From NCBI GenBank assembly GCA_040772545.1, contig JAXGXY010000001.1, positions 1,116,001-1,180,000 of the forward strand: a stretch of 64,000 nucleotides of DNA, written 5' to 3'. The translations under genes were made by a program, and so were the position numbers. This stretch comes from UBA1431 sp002329665. Its GTDB lineage: Bacteria; Bacillota; Clostridia; Christensenellales; UBA1431. The stretch's first letter is position 1. Every line of letters begins with the position of its first letter. The notes beneath the pieces were generated by a model. It had not been told where the DNA came from and did no database searches. It saw only the letters and a list, made by a program, of their open reading frames with translations. Positions 12,047-21,106 of this stretch are shown piece after piece.

Positions 12047-13540
12047 CTATCTCGGCTTCATCGTCGGGAACAGCAGGACGTCGCGGATGGACGGCGAGTC
12101 GGTCAGCAACATGACCAGCCTGTCGACGCCGATGCCCAGGCCGCCGGTGGGCGGCATTCCGATCTCTAAAGCCTGTACGAAGTCTTCGTCCATCATATGC
12201 GCCTCGTCGTCGCCCGCTTCGCGCTGCGCGGCCTGGGACATGAACCGCTCCCGCTGGTCGACGGGGTCGTTGAGTTCCGAGAAAGCATTGGCCATCTCCC
12301 GCGCCGTGATGAAGAGTTCAAACCGTTCGGTCAGCCAGTCTTCGCCCGGCTTGCGCTTTGCCAGCGGCGAAACTTCCACCGGATAATCCAGCACGAACGT
12401 GGGCTGCACGAGCCCGTTCTCCACGAATTCTTCGAATGCTTCGTTGAGCAGGCTCCCCCGCGTGGAAGCCGGCTTTACTTCCATATTAAGGGCCTTGGCC
12501 CGCAAACGCGCCTCTTCGTCGCTGACGGCCCCGAAATCGACCCCCGTCGCTTCCTTCACGGCTTCGCGCATCGTAACGCGTTTCCAGGGCGTTTTGAAGC
12601 CGATCTCCCGCCCCTGGTACACAAGCGTCTCCTTACCGGTCACGGCCTGCACGCACGCGCAGACGATGCCCTCGGTAAGGTCCATCATGTCGTGGTAATC
12701 CGCGTATGCCTGGTAGATCTCTATCATCGTGAACTCGGGGTTGTGCTTGACGCTCATGCCTTCGTTCCTGAATATCCGGCCCAGTTCGTACACCCGCTCG
12801 AACCCGCCGATGATCAGGCGCTTGAGATACAGCTCCAGCGCGATGCGCAGGTACATGTCCATATCCAGCGTATTATGGTGCGTGACGAACGGCCGCGCGT
12901 TCGCCCCCCCGGGAGTCGTCTGCAACACCGGCGTCTCGACCTCGAGGAAGCCGCGGTCGTCTAGGTAATCTCGTATGGTCTTAATTATTTTGGAGCGCGC
13001 GATGAACGTTTCGCGCACCTGTGGATTCACGATAAGGTCTATGTGCCGGTGACGGTAACGGAGGTCTTGGTCCCTGAGCCCGTGGAATTTCTCGGGCAGC
13101 GGTAAAAGCGATTTCGACAGCAACGTAAGCTCGTTCGCGTGTACCGTGATCTCGCCCGATTTCGTCTTGAAGACGACGCCCGCCGCGCCTATGACGTCCC
13201 CGACGTCCCAGGACCTGAACGCTTCATAGGTTTCGGGACCGACCTCGTCTTTGCGCAGATATATCTGTATCCTGCCGTTCCCGTCGAACAGATGGGCAAA
13301 ACTCGCTTTGCCCATGACCCGCTTGGAGAGAATACGGCCGGCAATACGCACCTGCCGGCCTTCCAGCGCATCGAAATCCCCCGTTATTTCCGTGGACATA
13401 TGCGTGCGCTCATATTTCGTTATGCGAAAAGGGTCGTCTCCCTGCGTTTTGAGCTTATCGAGTTTTTCGCGTCGTATCCGCAGGATTTCCTTCTGTTCTC
13501 TCTCCTGCATCATGTCGTTTTGCGTACCGTTCTCCGGCAT
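12047..13540 (-). CDS. lysS: Lysyl-tRNA synthetase, class II
   Basis: A 497-residue enzyme that charges tRNA-Lys. The N-terminal OB-fold anticodon domain is at ~residues 55-160 (VRIAGRILSKRVMGKASFAHL). The class II catalytic core follows: motif 1 near FLEVETPVLQ, motif 2 FRNEGMSVKHNPEFTMIE and motif 3 GLGIGVDRLVMLL near the C terminus. Length is normal for the bacterial enzyme. The start has AAGGTG 8 nt upstream. It lies 28 nt downstream of greA and is probably co-transcribed from the greA promoter, a pairing common in Firmicutes. Confidence 0.97.
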   Translation of the reverse strand: MPENGTQNDMMQEREQKEILRIRREKLDKLKTQGDDPFRITKYERTHMSTEITGDFDALEGRQVRIAGRILSKRVMGKASFAHLFDGNGRIQIYLRKDEVGPETYEAFRSWDVGDVIGAAGVVFKTKSGEITVHANELTLLSKSLLPLPEKFHGLRDQDLRYRHRHIDLIVNPQVRETFIARSKIIKTIRDYLDDRGFLEVETPVLQTTPGGANARPFVTHHNTLDMDMYLRIALELYLKRLIIGGFERVYELGRIFRNEGMSVKHNPEFTMIEIYQAYADYHDMMDLTEGIVCACVQAVTGKETLVYQGREIGFKTPWKRVTMREAVKEATGVDFGAVSDEEARLRAKALNMEVKPASTRGSLLNEAFEEFVENGLVQPTFVLDYPVEVSPLAKRKPGEDWLTERFELFITAREMANAFSELNDPVDQRERFMSQAAQREAGDDEAHMMDEDFVQALEIGMPPTGGLGIGVDRLVMLLTDSPSIRDVLLFPTMKPR

Positions 13541-13568
13541 TGCGGCATCACCTTCTCCTCAACTATAT

Positions 13569-14063
13569 TCAAACGCGCGTGATCTCGAGTATCTTCAATT
13601 TCAGTGCGCCGCCCGGGGCCTGAACCGTCACCGTTCTGCCCGCCTTCTTGCCCAGCAGCGCTTTTGCGACCGGCGACTCGCTGGTGATCTTGCGCGCCTT
13701 GGTCTTCGTGTCGTTCTCGGAACCCAGCACCATGCCCGTTATAAGGTAATCGATCTTTTCGTTGCTCCCGACGTCGAGCACTTTCACGCGCGCGCCGACG
13801 CTCACGGTAGCCGTGTCGATCTCATCGTTATCGATGATCCTCGCTAGGCGGAGCAGGTTTTCCGCATCGGCGATCTCGCCCTCGATTTTGCCCTGCTCGT
13901 TCTTCGCTTCGTCATACTCGGCATTCTCGGCGATATCGCCGAACCCCCGCGCCTGTTTGATCTGCTCGGAAATCTCCCTGCGGCGTACTGATTTTAGGTA
14001 TTCCAGCTTAGCTTCAATCTCTGTCAATTCTTCTTTTGTGAGTACTATTTCCTTGTTTTCCAT
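13569..14063 (-). CDS. greA: Transcription elongation factor GreA
   Basis: A 164-residue GreA. The N-terminal coiled coil (residues ~1-75) enters the RNA polymerase secondary channel and carries the conserved acidic tip region (FGDIAENAEYDEAKNEQ). The C-terminal FKBP-like domain ends with SPVAKALLGKKAGRTVTVQAPGG. It stimulates transcript cleavage by backtracked polymerase. First gene of the greA-lysS unit. Confidence 0.97.
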   Translation of the reverse strand: MENKEIVLTKEELTEIEAKLEYLKSVRRREISEQIKQARGFGDIAENAEYDEAKNEQGKIEGEIADAENLLRLARIIDNDEIDTATVSVGARVKVLDVGSNEKIDYLITGMVLGSENDTKTKARKITSESPVAKALLGKKAGRTVTVQAPGGALKLKILEITRV

Positions 14064-14201
14064 ATTGTCCTCCCGCCCCTTCTGCCCGATGTATAAAACC
14101 TTCCTGCCCTTCTACTTCGCAAACAAAAATCAAGCACTTAACTCATTTTGCCTGGACGAGTGTGTGAGCGCTTGAACTTTCCTTCAAAAATTGTAAGCAT
14201 T

Positions 14202-14230
14202 ATTATAGCCCGTATACGGCCGGGTGTCAA
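14202..14230 (-). promoter_or_regulatory. Consensus sigma-A promoter of greA-lysS
   Basis: A perfect TTGACA (minus, 14225-14230) and perfect TATAAT (14202-14207) with an optimal 17-nt spacer. The -35 overlaps the dusB stop codon region. The spacer carries a short inverted repeat (CCG-TATA-CGG). The transcript would have a leader of about 130 nt. Confidence 0.9.
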
Positions 14231-15237
14231 GAAAATATATCTTGCGTTTTCATCGTCTCCCTGTAGGGGATCAGGATGCCTTCGATCTCCTCCAGGGTGC
14301 GCGCGCAGTTGATTAATGCGCGGACCTTCGCAGCATCGCGCGTGCCTTTGATATACCAGGCCACGTGTTTTCGCATTTCCCTTACCGCCGTGTGCTCGCC
14401 CTTCTGCGCGACCGCCGCGCGCGCGTGCGCGATCGCCATGTCCACGCGCTGAACCGGCGCGGGTGCGCTTTCCTGCACCCCCGAATCCCTCAGGCGCGCG
14501 ATCTGGTGGAACAGCCACGGGTTTCCCTGCGCTCCGCGCGCGACCATCACGGCGCGGCAACCGGTCCGCCCGAGCATGTCCAGCGCGTCCTGTGCGCACA
14601 AGATATCGCCGTTCCCGATCACCGGGACGTCCACCGCCGCGCGCACGCGCGCGATGATGTCCCAGTCGGCCTTGCCGTGGTAGAACTGCTCCCGCGTCCT
14701 GCCGTGGACGCACACCGCCGCCGCCCCGCTCTCGGCGGCCATGCAGGCGAATTCCACCGCGTTCACGTTCCGCTCGTCCCAGCCTTTCCTGATCTTGACC
14801 GTCACCGGCAGGCGCAGTGCCTGGTCGACCGAGCGGATGATGTCCGAAGCGAGCGCCATGTCCTTCATCAGCGCGCTGCCCTCGCCGTTTCTCGTTATCT
14901 TAGGCGCGGGACAGCCCATGTTGATGTCGATCAGGCCGGCCTCCCCAAGGTATTCTCTCTCGATAAGCGCGGCCGCCTTTGCCATGGTCTCCGGGTCCGA
15001 GCCGAAAAGCTGCACCCCGCACGGCGTCTCCTCAGGATGCATCCGTACGAGAGCGAACGTCTTCGCGCTTCGGTATTCAAGGGCCTTTGCGCTCACCATC
15101 TCCGTGTACGTGAGGTCGCAGCCCATTTGTTTACATATCACCCGGAAAGGCGGGTCTGTAACACCCGCCATAGGCGCGAGCAGCGCGCCGCGCGGCGGGA
15201 TGAGCGCTTCTATATTTTTTCGTTTGTTTTCCTTCAT
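14227..15237 (-). CDS. dusB: tRNA-dihydrouridine synthase
   Basis: A 336-residue FMN enzyme reducing uridines in the tRNA D-loop. TIM-barrel motifs: LLAPMAGVTDPPFR at the N terminus (FMN phosphate side), DINMGCPAPKI with the catalytic Cys at about residue 107, RKGWD, and VIGNGDI. The Dus helical RNA-binding domain is at the C terminus (~250-336). The annotated ATG has only a weak ribosome site, possibly because it is translationally coupled to the upstream gene, whose stop is 15 nt away. Confidence 0.95.
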   Translation of the reverse strand: MKENKRKNIEALIPPRGALLAPMAGVTDPPFRVICKQMGCDLTYTEMVSAKALEYRSAKTFALVRMHPEETPCGVQLFGSDPETMAKAAALIEREYLGEAGLIDINMGCPAPKITRNGEGSALMKDMALASDIIRSVDQALRLPVTVKIRKGWDERNVNAVEFACMAAESGAAAVCVHGRTREQFYHGKADWDIIARVRAAVDVPVIGNGDILCAQDALDMLGRTGCRAVMVARGAQGNPWLFHQIARLRDSGVQESAPAPVQRVDMAIAHARAAVAQKGEHTAVREMRKHVAWYIKGTRDAAKVRALINCARTLEEIEGILIPYRETMKTQDIFS

Positions 15238-15252
15238 GGTTACGCGGTTGGA

Positions 15253-15792
15253 TCACCGGTCCTCCGCCGGCTCCTTTACGAGCATCCTGAGCTGAACGGC
15301 GGCGATCTTCCATTTCCCGTCCTCCACTACGAGGCTGACGTCGTATACCCCGTTGTCCCATTCCGGAGGGACCCTGGTGCCCGCGCCCGCCTCGGCGATC
15401 TTGTCCTTGCTGAGTTCGCCGTCTATGTTGCCGATCCACTCGGAGACCCTTACGGTGGTGAACACCTGCCAGGGAAAGCATATGGGGATGCTGGGCGTGG
15501 ATACGTAGGTGTAGCGCCCGATCACGTAGTCCGCGTATTTTCCGCTCTTAAGAAGCGGATCGTTTTCGATGAAGGCGTCGGTGAAATAGAGGCCGAGTTC
15601 GTCCGTATCGCCGTCGTTCATCACGACGTACGCCCTTGCCTCCATGCCCTCCATCACCACGATATAGACGTTGGCGCTGGTCATCGCCACCAAGAACGCG
15701 AGCACGAGCAACAGCAGTATGACGACGAGAATGATCGCATTTTTTTTGAAATACCAGGCGAGACGCTTCCTCTTCGATGTGTTCGGATCCAT
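15253..15792 (-). CDS. Membrane-anchored extracytoplasmic protein of unknown function
   Basis: A 179-residue protein, family not recognised. A basic N terminus (SKRKRLAWYFKKN) precedes one transmembrane helix (AIILVVILLLLVLAFLVAM, ~residues 22-40), and the remaining ~140 residues should lie outside. The outer domain resembles the NTF2-like/DUF4829 type in pattern: a helix with DELGLYFTDAFIENDPLL, then strands ending GVYDVSLVVEDGKWKIAAVQL. That ending, 'dgkWkIa', is typical of NTF2-like domains (inference). Start 15792 has GGAGG 6 nt upstream. It precedes dusB in an operon-like arrangement. Confidence 0.65.
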   Translation of the reverse strand: MDPNTSKRKRLAWYFKKNAIILVVILLLLVLAFLVAMTSANVYIVVMEGMEARAYVVMNDGDTDELGLYFTDAFIENDPLLKSGKYADYVIGRYTYVSTPSIPICFPWQVFTTVRVSEWIGNIDGELSKDKIAEAGAGTRVPPEWDNGVYDVSLVVEDGKWKIAAVQLRMLVKEPAEDR

Positions 15793-16047
15793 CCGCATCC
15801 TCCACCGCACACGCATTATTTGCCTGTTTATCATATCATAAACAGGCAAACAAACACAATCGTTGCGCCGTCGCCGTTGCGATCGTGGAGTTCTTTATGT
15901 GCGGTCCATTATATGGATAAACCCGTCCCCTCCGGAACGGGCGCGGATATAGACAGCCCCTTGAGAAGCGGAGGCCGCGGCCCCGGTCCGGCACGGGATG
16001 AAACGCCGTGAGCGGCAAAGCCGCGTAAAAGGTTTATGCCGGCGGCT

Positions 16048-16689
16048 TCACCTTACACAGTCGAACGCGGCGTTGCCGGTGACGCACGCGGGCGACCCGG
16101 CCACGATCATGGCCTCCCCTACGTCTTTTATTACCACCGATCCGGGACACACGACGGCGTCGTCCCCGACGCAAACGCCCGCGGCGATGACGGCCCCGGC
16201 CCCGACGGACGCCCTGTAGCCGATGCTGCACCCGCTGTCCACGTGCGCGCCGCAGCACAGATTCGCCCCGTCCCGGACGGCGCAGCCGCACGATACGACG
16301 CAGCCCGGACAGAGCATGCATCCCCGGCCTACGGACGATCCCGCGCCGACCACGGCGCCCAGGTGCACGAACGTCCCCTCGCCGATTGCGGCGTTCGCGC
16401 TCACCGCCGCCAGAGGATGTATCAGGGAGACGATGATGTACCCCATGCATTGCAGCCGGTTCATCCAGTGAAGGCGCAGCGCGCCGTTATTCAGCGCGAC
16501 CGCTGCGCTGTCAAAAGCGTCCCTGCACTCCTTCGCGCAGGCAAAGCCGCCCAGGACGGGTGCCGGCAGTTTTTCTTCCCCGCACGTCTCCGCCAACACG
16601 GCGATTTTGACGCCGGGGCGCACCGCCGAGGCGGTCTCCACCGCCGCTTTTATTAGCGTGTCCTCGACGAGTACCAATAAACCGCCCAT
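16048..16689 (-). CDS. Hexapeptide-repeat acyltransferase (NeuD/PglD-like)
   Basis: A 213-residue protein with a PglD/NeuD-type layout: an N-terminal nucleotide-like fold (~1-85) and a C-terminal left-handed beta-helix of imperfect hexapeptides (AAIGEGTFVHLGAVVGAGSSVGRG and onward, ~residues 95-205). These transfer acetyl groups to sugars or amino sugars of surface glycans. The start has TGAGG spaced 7 nt. It is rich in Cys (about nine). It is divergent from asnB across a 219-nt region that holds CATANNNTG-like elements in both directions, so sporulation-linked expression is possible. Confidence 0.75.
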   Translation of the reverse strand: MGGLLVLVEDTLIKAAVETASAVRPGVKIAVLAETCGEEKLPAPVLGGFACAKECRDAFDSAAVALNNGALRLHWMNRLQCMGYIIVSLIHPLAAVSANAAIGEGTFVHLGAVVGAGSSVGRGCMLCPGCVVSCGCAVRDGANLCCGAHVDSGCSIGYRASVGAGAVIAAGVCVGDDAVVCPGSVVIKDVGEAMIVAGSPACVTGNAAFDCVR

Positions 16690-16822
16690 ATTGTCCTCAC
16701 CCTCCGCCGTTAATTAGCATCGGCCGCCCGATTCAGCCTATCTACGCTTCATATTATGTGAAGGCCCGTTTTGCTGCGCGTCCGACGCCTTTCTTCCTTA
16801 TCTATCGTAAACGATCTTTTCA

Positions 16823-16850
16823 ACATATCGCCTATGTAGCATATTATGGT
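16823..16850 (+). promoter_or_regulatory. Candidate sporulation-type promoter upstream of asnB
   Basis: CAAC (16823-16826), 14 nt, then GCATATTATG (16841-16850), ending 58 nt before the asnB start. It closely matches the element found before four ferritin-like genes (CAAC, 13 nt, GCATAARATG) and the family of mother-cell sigma-E/K -10 sequences. A reverse CATAATATG at 16750-16758 faces the acyltransferase gene. Confidence 0.4.
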
Positions 16851-16908
16851 ATGGCGCAGGCAGCCGGGGGCAACGCTTGAATTTCTTTTATGAAAACGGG
16901 TGGGAAAC

Positions 16909-18747
16909 ATGTGCGGTATCGCAGGCATAGTGAACTACAAAAAAGACATTTCTTCCGATAAGCCGATCATCTCGGAAATGACCGGGACGCTGGAAAAACG
17001 GGGCCCCGACGATTCCGGGTACCACGTGAGCAAGCACGCGATGCTCGGCCACAGGCGGCTCGTCGTCGTCGATCCGAAGGGCGGGGCGCAGCCGATGCAA
17101 AGGACGGTGGCGGGCAGGACCTATACGATCGTCTACAACGGCGAACTCTACAACACCGAAGAGGTCCGCGCCCGGCTCTCGGCCCTCGGCCACGCTTTCG
17201 ATTCCTATTCGGATACCGAGGTGCTGCTCATTGCATACATAGCCTGGGGCCCCGGATGTACCCGTCATATCAACGGCATCTTCGCGTTCGGGGTCTGGGA
17301 CGATAAGGACGAATCCCTCTTCCTATGCAGGGACCCGCTTGGCGTCAAGCCCCTCTATTATACGGTACGGGGCGACACGCTCGTCTTCGGCTCGGAAATA
17401 AAGGCCGTCTTAAAGCATCCGGCCGTGGAGCCCGTCCTGGACGAAAAAGGGATCTGCGAGGTCATGGGCCTGGGCCCGGCGCACACGCCCGCAAGCGGCG
17501 TATTCAGGGATATAAAACAGCTCCCGGCCGCCCATTATCTGCTGCATACCCGCGAAAAGACGGCGGTTGAGGAATACTGGTCCTTACGCGCCGAAAGGCA
17601 CACGGAAAACGAGCAGGAAACGAGCGAGCACGTGCGTTCCCTGCTGCTTGACGCGATCAGGCGGCAGCTGGCCGCCGACGTGCCCGTATGCGCCTTCCTC
17701 TCCGGCGGCCTCGACTCGAGCATCATCTCCGCCGTTGCGGCGGAGGAGTTCAAAAAAGAAGGGCGCGCGCTAAATACGTTCTCCGTCGAATACGACGGGA
17801 ACGGCAAATACTATGAGGCGAGCGACTTCCAGCCCTCGGCCGACGAAACGTGGGCGGACCTCATGGCCGGCCATATCGGGAGCAACCACCGCCGCGTTGT
17901 CCTCGACAACCGCGAACTGGTGTTTGCGCTCGAAGACGCCGTACGCGCAAACGACATGCCGGGCATGGCCGACATCGACGCTTCCCTCCTGCTGTTTTGC
18001 AGGGAGGTGCGCAAAACGGCCACCGTCGCGCTTTCGGGGGAGTGCGCCGACGAGATATTCGGCGGGTATCCGTGGTTCCGGCGGGAGGACATGGCGTACG
18101 CGGGCACCTTCCCCTGGTCCGGCGCATTGAAGGAACGTCAGGCGTTGCTCAACAGGGACCTGCGGATCGACCTGGCGGAATACGTCCGGGCGCAGTATGA
18201 GGACGCCGTGGCCAAAGTGCCGCTTACGCCGGACCTCGACGAGGAGGAAAAGCGGCTCCGGACGCTGCTTTACCTGAACGTGAAATGGTTCATGGACACG
18301 CTTCTCACGCGAAAGGACCGGATGAGCATGGCTTCCGGCCTGGAGGTGCGCGTGCCTTTTGCGGATTACCGGCTGGTCGAGTACGCATACAACATCCCGC
18401 GCAAATTCCTCTTTTACGGGAACCGCGAAAAAGGGCTGCTCAGGAAAGCCCTGACGGGGATGCTGCCACAGGAGGTCCTCTGGCGGAAGAAAAGCCCCTA
18501 TCCCAAAACGTTCAACCCGACCTACATACTGGGCGTGCGCGCCTTAATGAACGAGATACTCAGGGACCCATCCTCCCCCGTGCTCCGGATCGTGGACAGG
18601 AATACCGTACAGAAGATCGCGAACACGGAGGGCAGGGCCTTCACGCGCCCATGGTTCGGCCAGCTCATGACCGGCCCGCAACTCATCGCCTACCTGATAC
18701 AGCTCGACCTGTGGCTCCGCATGTATAGCGTGCGCCTTTCGTCCTGA
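16909..18747 (+). CDS. asnB: Asparagine synthetase (glutamine-hydrolysing)
   Basis: A 612-residue two-domain enzyme. The N-terminal Ntn amidotransferase starts at the catalytic Cys2 (MCGIAGI), which fixes the start at 16909 rather than the upstream in-frame ATG at 16900. The glutaminase domain has RGPD and YNGELYN. The synthetase domain (~220-560) has the PP-loop SGGLDSS and the SGECADEIFGGYPW segment. It makes asparagine from aspartate, glutamine and ATP. Neighbours are spoVF genes and the upstream sporulation-like element; in Bacillus one asnB paralogue is sporulation-specific, so this may be such a copy (inference). Confidence 0.95.
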   Translation: MCGIAGIVNYKKDISSDKPIISEMTGTLEKRGPDDSGYHVSKHAMLGHRRLVVVDPKGGAQPMQRTVAGRTYTIVYNGELYNTEEVRARLSALGHAFDSYSDTEVLLIAYIAWGPGCTRHINGIFAFGVWDDKDESLFLCRDPLGVKPLYYTVRGDTLVFGSEIKAVLKHPAVEPVLDEKGICEVMGLGPAHTPASGVFRDIKQLPAAHYLLHTREKTAVEEYWSLRAERHTENEQETSEHVRSLLLDAIRRQLAADVPVCAFLSGGLDSSIISAVAAEEFKKEGRALNTFSVEYDGNGKYYEASDFQPSADETWADLMAGHIGSNHRRVVLDNRELVFALEDAVRANDMPGMADIDASLLLFCREVRKTATVALSGECADEIFGGYPWFRREDMAYAGTFPWSGALKERQALLNRDLRIDLAEYVRAQYEDAVAKVPLTPDLDEEEKRLRTLLYLNVKWFMDTLLTRKDRMSMASGLEVRVPFADYRLVEYAYNIPRKFLFYGNREKGLLRKALTGMLPQEVLWRKKSPYPKTFNPTYILGVRALMNEILRDPSSPVLRIVDRNTVQKIANTEGRAFTRPWFGQLMTGPQLIAYLIQLDLWLRMYSVRLSS

Positions 18748-19099
18748 GCTTTTTTCGGGAATAAAGCCGGCCGACCGCGGCCCCCGGGCCAAAGAAGGTT
18801 TTGGGACACGCACCTTTCTCTTAACCGCTATAGCCCTTTGTTATCAGCAGCTTCCGTTCGGTCGGGTTCTCGGCCGGAGGGAGTCTGCCGGAGAAAGGTT
18901 CATGCGTAGCTAAAGCCGAAAATCTTCGAAACCACGCTCGACAAAAATACTTCGAAGCCCTGCGAAAAATCCAACAAAGCCCTACCCGGGCAAATCAACG
19001 CAAAGCCGCAAGCTTTGCGTTGAAAAGGAGGAGCGACGGAGTGAGCCGCGCCTTTTCGCTTGCTCGAAGCGAGCGATACAAAGTCAGCGACGACGCGCA
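18748..19099 (+). repeat. asnB-spoVFA intergenic region with dispersed hairpin repeat
   Basis: No gene seen. 18748-18900 has CG-rich inverted repeats (GGCCGACCGCGGCC...), possibly the asnB terminator. 19000-19025 is a hairpin with arms CAACGCAAAGC / GCTTTGCGTTG. 19026-19099 is a diverged dispersed-repeat copy (AAGGAGGAGCGACGGAG ... GCGAGCGATACAAAG...CGACGACG). Confidence 0.55.
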
Positions 19100-19127
19100 C
19101 GCTCTATCTGTGCGATTCATATAGTGG
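19100..19127 (+). promoter_or_regulatory. Sigma-K-like promoter of spoVFA
   Basis: AC (19100-19101), 17 nt, CATATAGTG (19119-19127), close to the sigma-K pattern AC-N16/17-CATANNNTA. It ends 23 nt before the TTG start. In Bacillus the spoVF operon is transcribed by sigma-K. Confidence 0.5.
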
Positions 19128-19150
19128 CGATTAGAAGGGAGGAGTGGTTT

Positions 19151-19966
19151 TTGTCCAGGTTTTTTGTGATCACCGGAACCGACAGGCGCAATCTGTATCT
19201 GGCTTCGAGCCTGCATCAGAAGGGCTATGCGGTCGCATTTTGGAATACGGACCTGCAAGCGGAAAAAATTCCATACGTGACGCAGAACGAATTGCTCCAA
19301 ACGCCCTGTGTACTCATCCTGCCGCTGGGAACGCCGGCGCATCAGGTATTGTCCGCCCTGCAGAGCGTGCGCGAGGGCTCCTTCGTATTCGGCGGGGCCA
19401 TCACCCCGGAAGGGAGCGCGTACGCCCAGCAGCACGACATAATATACGCCAACATTCTCGACGACGACGCGTTCTGCATACAAAACGCCATCCCGACGGC
19501 CGAAGGGATAATGAAAACGGCGATCGCCGAGACGGACCGCACGATCAGCGGGATGCGGGTGCTCGTACTCGGATTCGGGCGCGTAGGGCAGGCGGTGTGC
19601 CGCCTCCTGCTCGCGTTCGGGGCCGAGGTCACGGCATTCACACCTTCGGAGAAGGAGGCCGCATGGGGCCAGATGTACTGCGTGAAAGTGGTGCCGCTGT
19701 CCGAACTGGCCTCGTTCCTCGCCTTCGCCCGGCTCATCATCAACACGGTGCCCGCGCGGGTGCTGGGTGTAAAAGAGCTGGATGAGGTGCCGAAGGACGC
19801 GGTCATCATCGACGTCGCTTCGGGGGGCGGCGTCGACTACAAACACGCGGAGAAGCTCGAGCTTCGCGCGTTGCTCCTCAAGGGGATACCGGGAGTGGAC
19901 GCGCCGGTGTCGGCGGCCCGTTACATCGAGGAAAGCATCTTCCGTACTCTGTCGCTGAATAATTGA
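19151..19966 (+). CDS. spoVFA: Dipicolinate synthase subunit A
   Basis: A 271-residue protein, one of two subunits making dipicolinic acid from the lysine-pathway intermediate in the mother cell; dipicolinate-calcium gives spores heat resistance. The N terminus matches DpsA (SRFFVITGTDRRNLYLA). A Rossmann NAD(P) domain follows, with GFGRVGQAVCRLL at ~residues 140-155. The TTG at 19151 is used because GGGAGGAG precedes it at correct spacing; the in-frame ATG at 19124 lies inside the promoter element. The spoVFB gene starts 14 nt after its stop. Confidence 0.95.
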   Translation: MSRFFVITGTDRRNLYLASSLHQKGYAVAFWNTDLQAEKIPYVTQNELLQTPCVLILPLGTPAHQVLSALQSVREGSFVFGGAITPEGSAYAQQHDIIYANILDDDAFCIQNAIPTAEGIMKTAIAETDRTISGMRVLVLGFGRVGQAVCRLLLAFGAEVTAFTPSEKEAAWGQMYCVKVVPLSELASFLAFARLIINTVPARVLGVKELDEVPKDAVIIDVASGGGVDYKHAEKLELRALLLKGIPGVDAPVSAARYIEESIFRTLSLNN

Positions 19967-19980
19967 GGGAGGGAATACAT

Positions 19981-20556
19981 ATGAAAGGTTTGACCGTAGG
20001 TTTCGCGCTCACAGGCTCGTTCTGCACCGTCGAGCAAGTGTTGCCCCAGATGGAAAAGCTTGCCGAAATGGGGGCGGACATCGTCCCGATCATTTCCTAT
20101 GCGCTGGACACGACCGACACGCGTTTCGGCACGGCGGAAGGGTTCAAAAAGCGCATCAGGGAAATAAGCGGGAAAGAACCCCTCGCGACCATCACGGAGG
20201 CGGAGCCGATAGGCCCCAAGGCGTTGCTGGACGTGCTGGTGGTAGCGCCGTGCACGGGCAACACGCTGGCCAAACTCGCGCACGCCATCACCGACACGCC
20301 CGTACTCATGGCGTGCAAGGCGCACCTTCGCAACGAGCGCCCCCTCGTCCTGTCCGTCTCCACCAACGACGGGCTGAGCGGGAACGCGCAGAACATCGGG
20401 ATGCTGCTTTGCAGGAAACACGTATTCTTCGTCCCGTTCGGGCAGGACGATCCCGAGAAAAAATGCAATTCGCTGGTCGCCAGGGCGGAGCTGATCCCCG
20501 AGACCGTCAGGCTCGCCCTCGAGGGACGGCAGATTCAGCCGTTGCTCCTGCATTGA
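19981..20556 (+). CDS. spoVFB: Dipicolinate synthase subunit B
   Basis: A 191-residue flavoprotein-like subunit (HFCD family) that partners SpoVFA. Motifs: LTGSFCTVEQVLPQMEKL at the N terminus, VVAPCTGNTLAKLAHAITDTPVLMA in the flavodoxin-like core, and FVPFGQDDPEKK near the C terminus. ATG 19981 has GAGGGAGGG 9 nt upstream. Its transcript ends at the terminator at 20594. Confidence 0.95.
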   Translation: MKGLTVGFALTGSFCTVEQVLPQMEKLAEMGADIVPIISYALDTTDTRFGTAEGFKKRIREISGKEPLATITEAEPIGPKALLDVLVVAPCTGNTLAKLAHAITDTPVLMACKAHLRNERPLVLSVSTNDGLSGNAQNIGMLLCRKHVFFVPFGQDDPEKKCNSLVARAELIPETVRLALEGRQIQPLLLH

Positions 20557-20593
20557 GCGGTTCTGCGCACGGGTCCGGCCTTTTTAGCTTCCA

Positions 20594-20628
20594 GGGCGTC
20601 GAGTGTTACGGGACGCCTTCTTTTTTTG
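20594..20628 (+). terminator. Rho-independent terminator after spoVFB
   Basis: Stem GGCGTC (20595-20600) with GACGCC (20612-20617), extended by flanking G/C, followed by TTCTTTTTTT. Confidence 0.8.
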
Positions 20629-20631
20629 CGG

Positions 20632-20661
20632 TTCGCAATCGTCTGCCCCTGCTGTTATAAT
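20632..20661 (+). promoter_or_regulatory. Candidate promoter of ridA-mnmA
   Basis: A perfect TATAAT (20656-20661) with a weak -35 TTCGCA (20632-20637), 18-nt spacer, 35 nt before the ridA start. Confidence 0.45.
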
Positions 20662-20695
20662 GAATCCCATAACGAGGTATTGAGGTGAAAGACGC

Positions 20696-21091
20696 ATGAA
20701 AACCGCCGTATCGACCAAAAAAGCCCCCCAAGCCGTCGGCCCCTATTCGCAGGGGATCGTTTCTGGCGGCCTGGTCTTCGTTTCGGGACAGCTCCCCCTC
20801 GACCCGTCCACCGGTTGCATGAAGGAAGGGGGCATAAAAGAACAGGCGAAACAGGCGTTGGACAACCTCGGCGCGGTCCTTTCAGAAGCGGGCGCGGCGT
20901 TTTCGGACGTCGTGAAAGTCTCAGTATTCCTCACGGACATGCGGCATTTCCCCGAGGTCAACGAGGTCTACAGCACCTGTTTCGAGGCGCCGTACCCGGC
21001 CCGTTCCTGCGTGGAAGTGCGCCGTCTGCCCAAGGACGCGCCGATCGAAATCGAAGCGATCGCCCGCCTGCCCCACAGGTCCGCGCCCTGA
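20696..21091 (+). CDS. ridA: RidA-family enamine/imine deaminase
   Basis: A 131-residue YjgF/YER057c/UK114 protein that hydrolyses reactive 2-aminoacrylate-type enamines from PLP enzymes. Family landmarks: AVGPYSQGI near residue 15, VFVSGQLPLDP, the conserved Arg in PARSCVEVRRLP (binds substrate carboxylate), and IEIEAIA at the end. It forms a trimer in other bacteria. AGGTGAA precedes the ATG. mnmA follows after 15 nt. Confidence 0.95.
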   Translation: MKTAVSTKKAPQAVGPYSQGIVSGGLVFVSGQLPLDPSTGCMKEGGIKEQAKQALDNLGAVLSEAGAAFSDVVKVSVFLTDMRHFPEVNEVYSTCFEAPYPARSCVEVRRLPKDAPIEIEAIARLPHRSAP

Positions 21092-21106
21092 ACGAAGGAG
21101 GGCACG

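Noticed and set aside
14365..16011. 548-codon frame antisense to dusB and its upstream gene
   Set aside because: High-GC mirror frame of real genes, His/Arg-rich and without family motifs.
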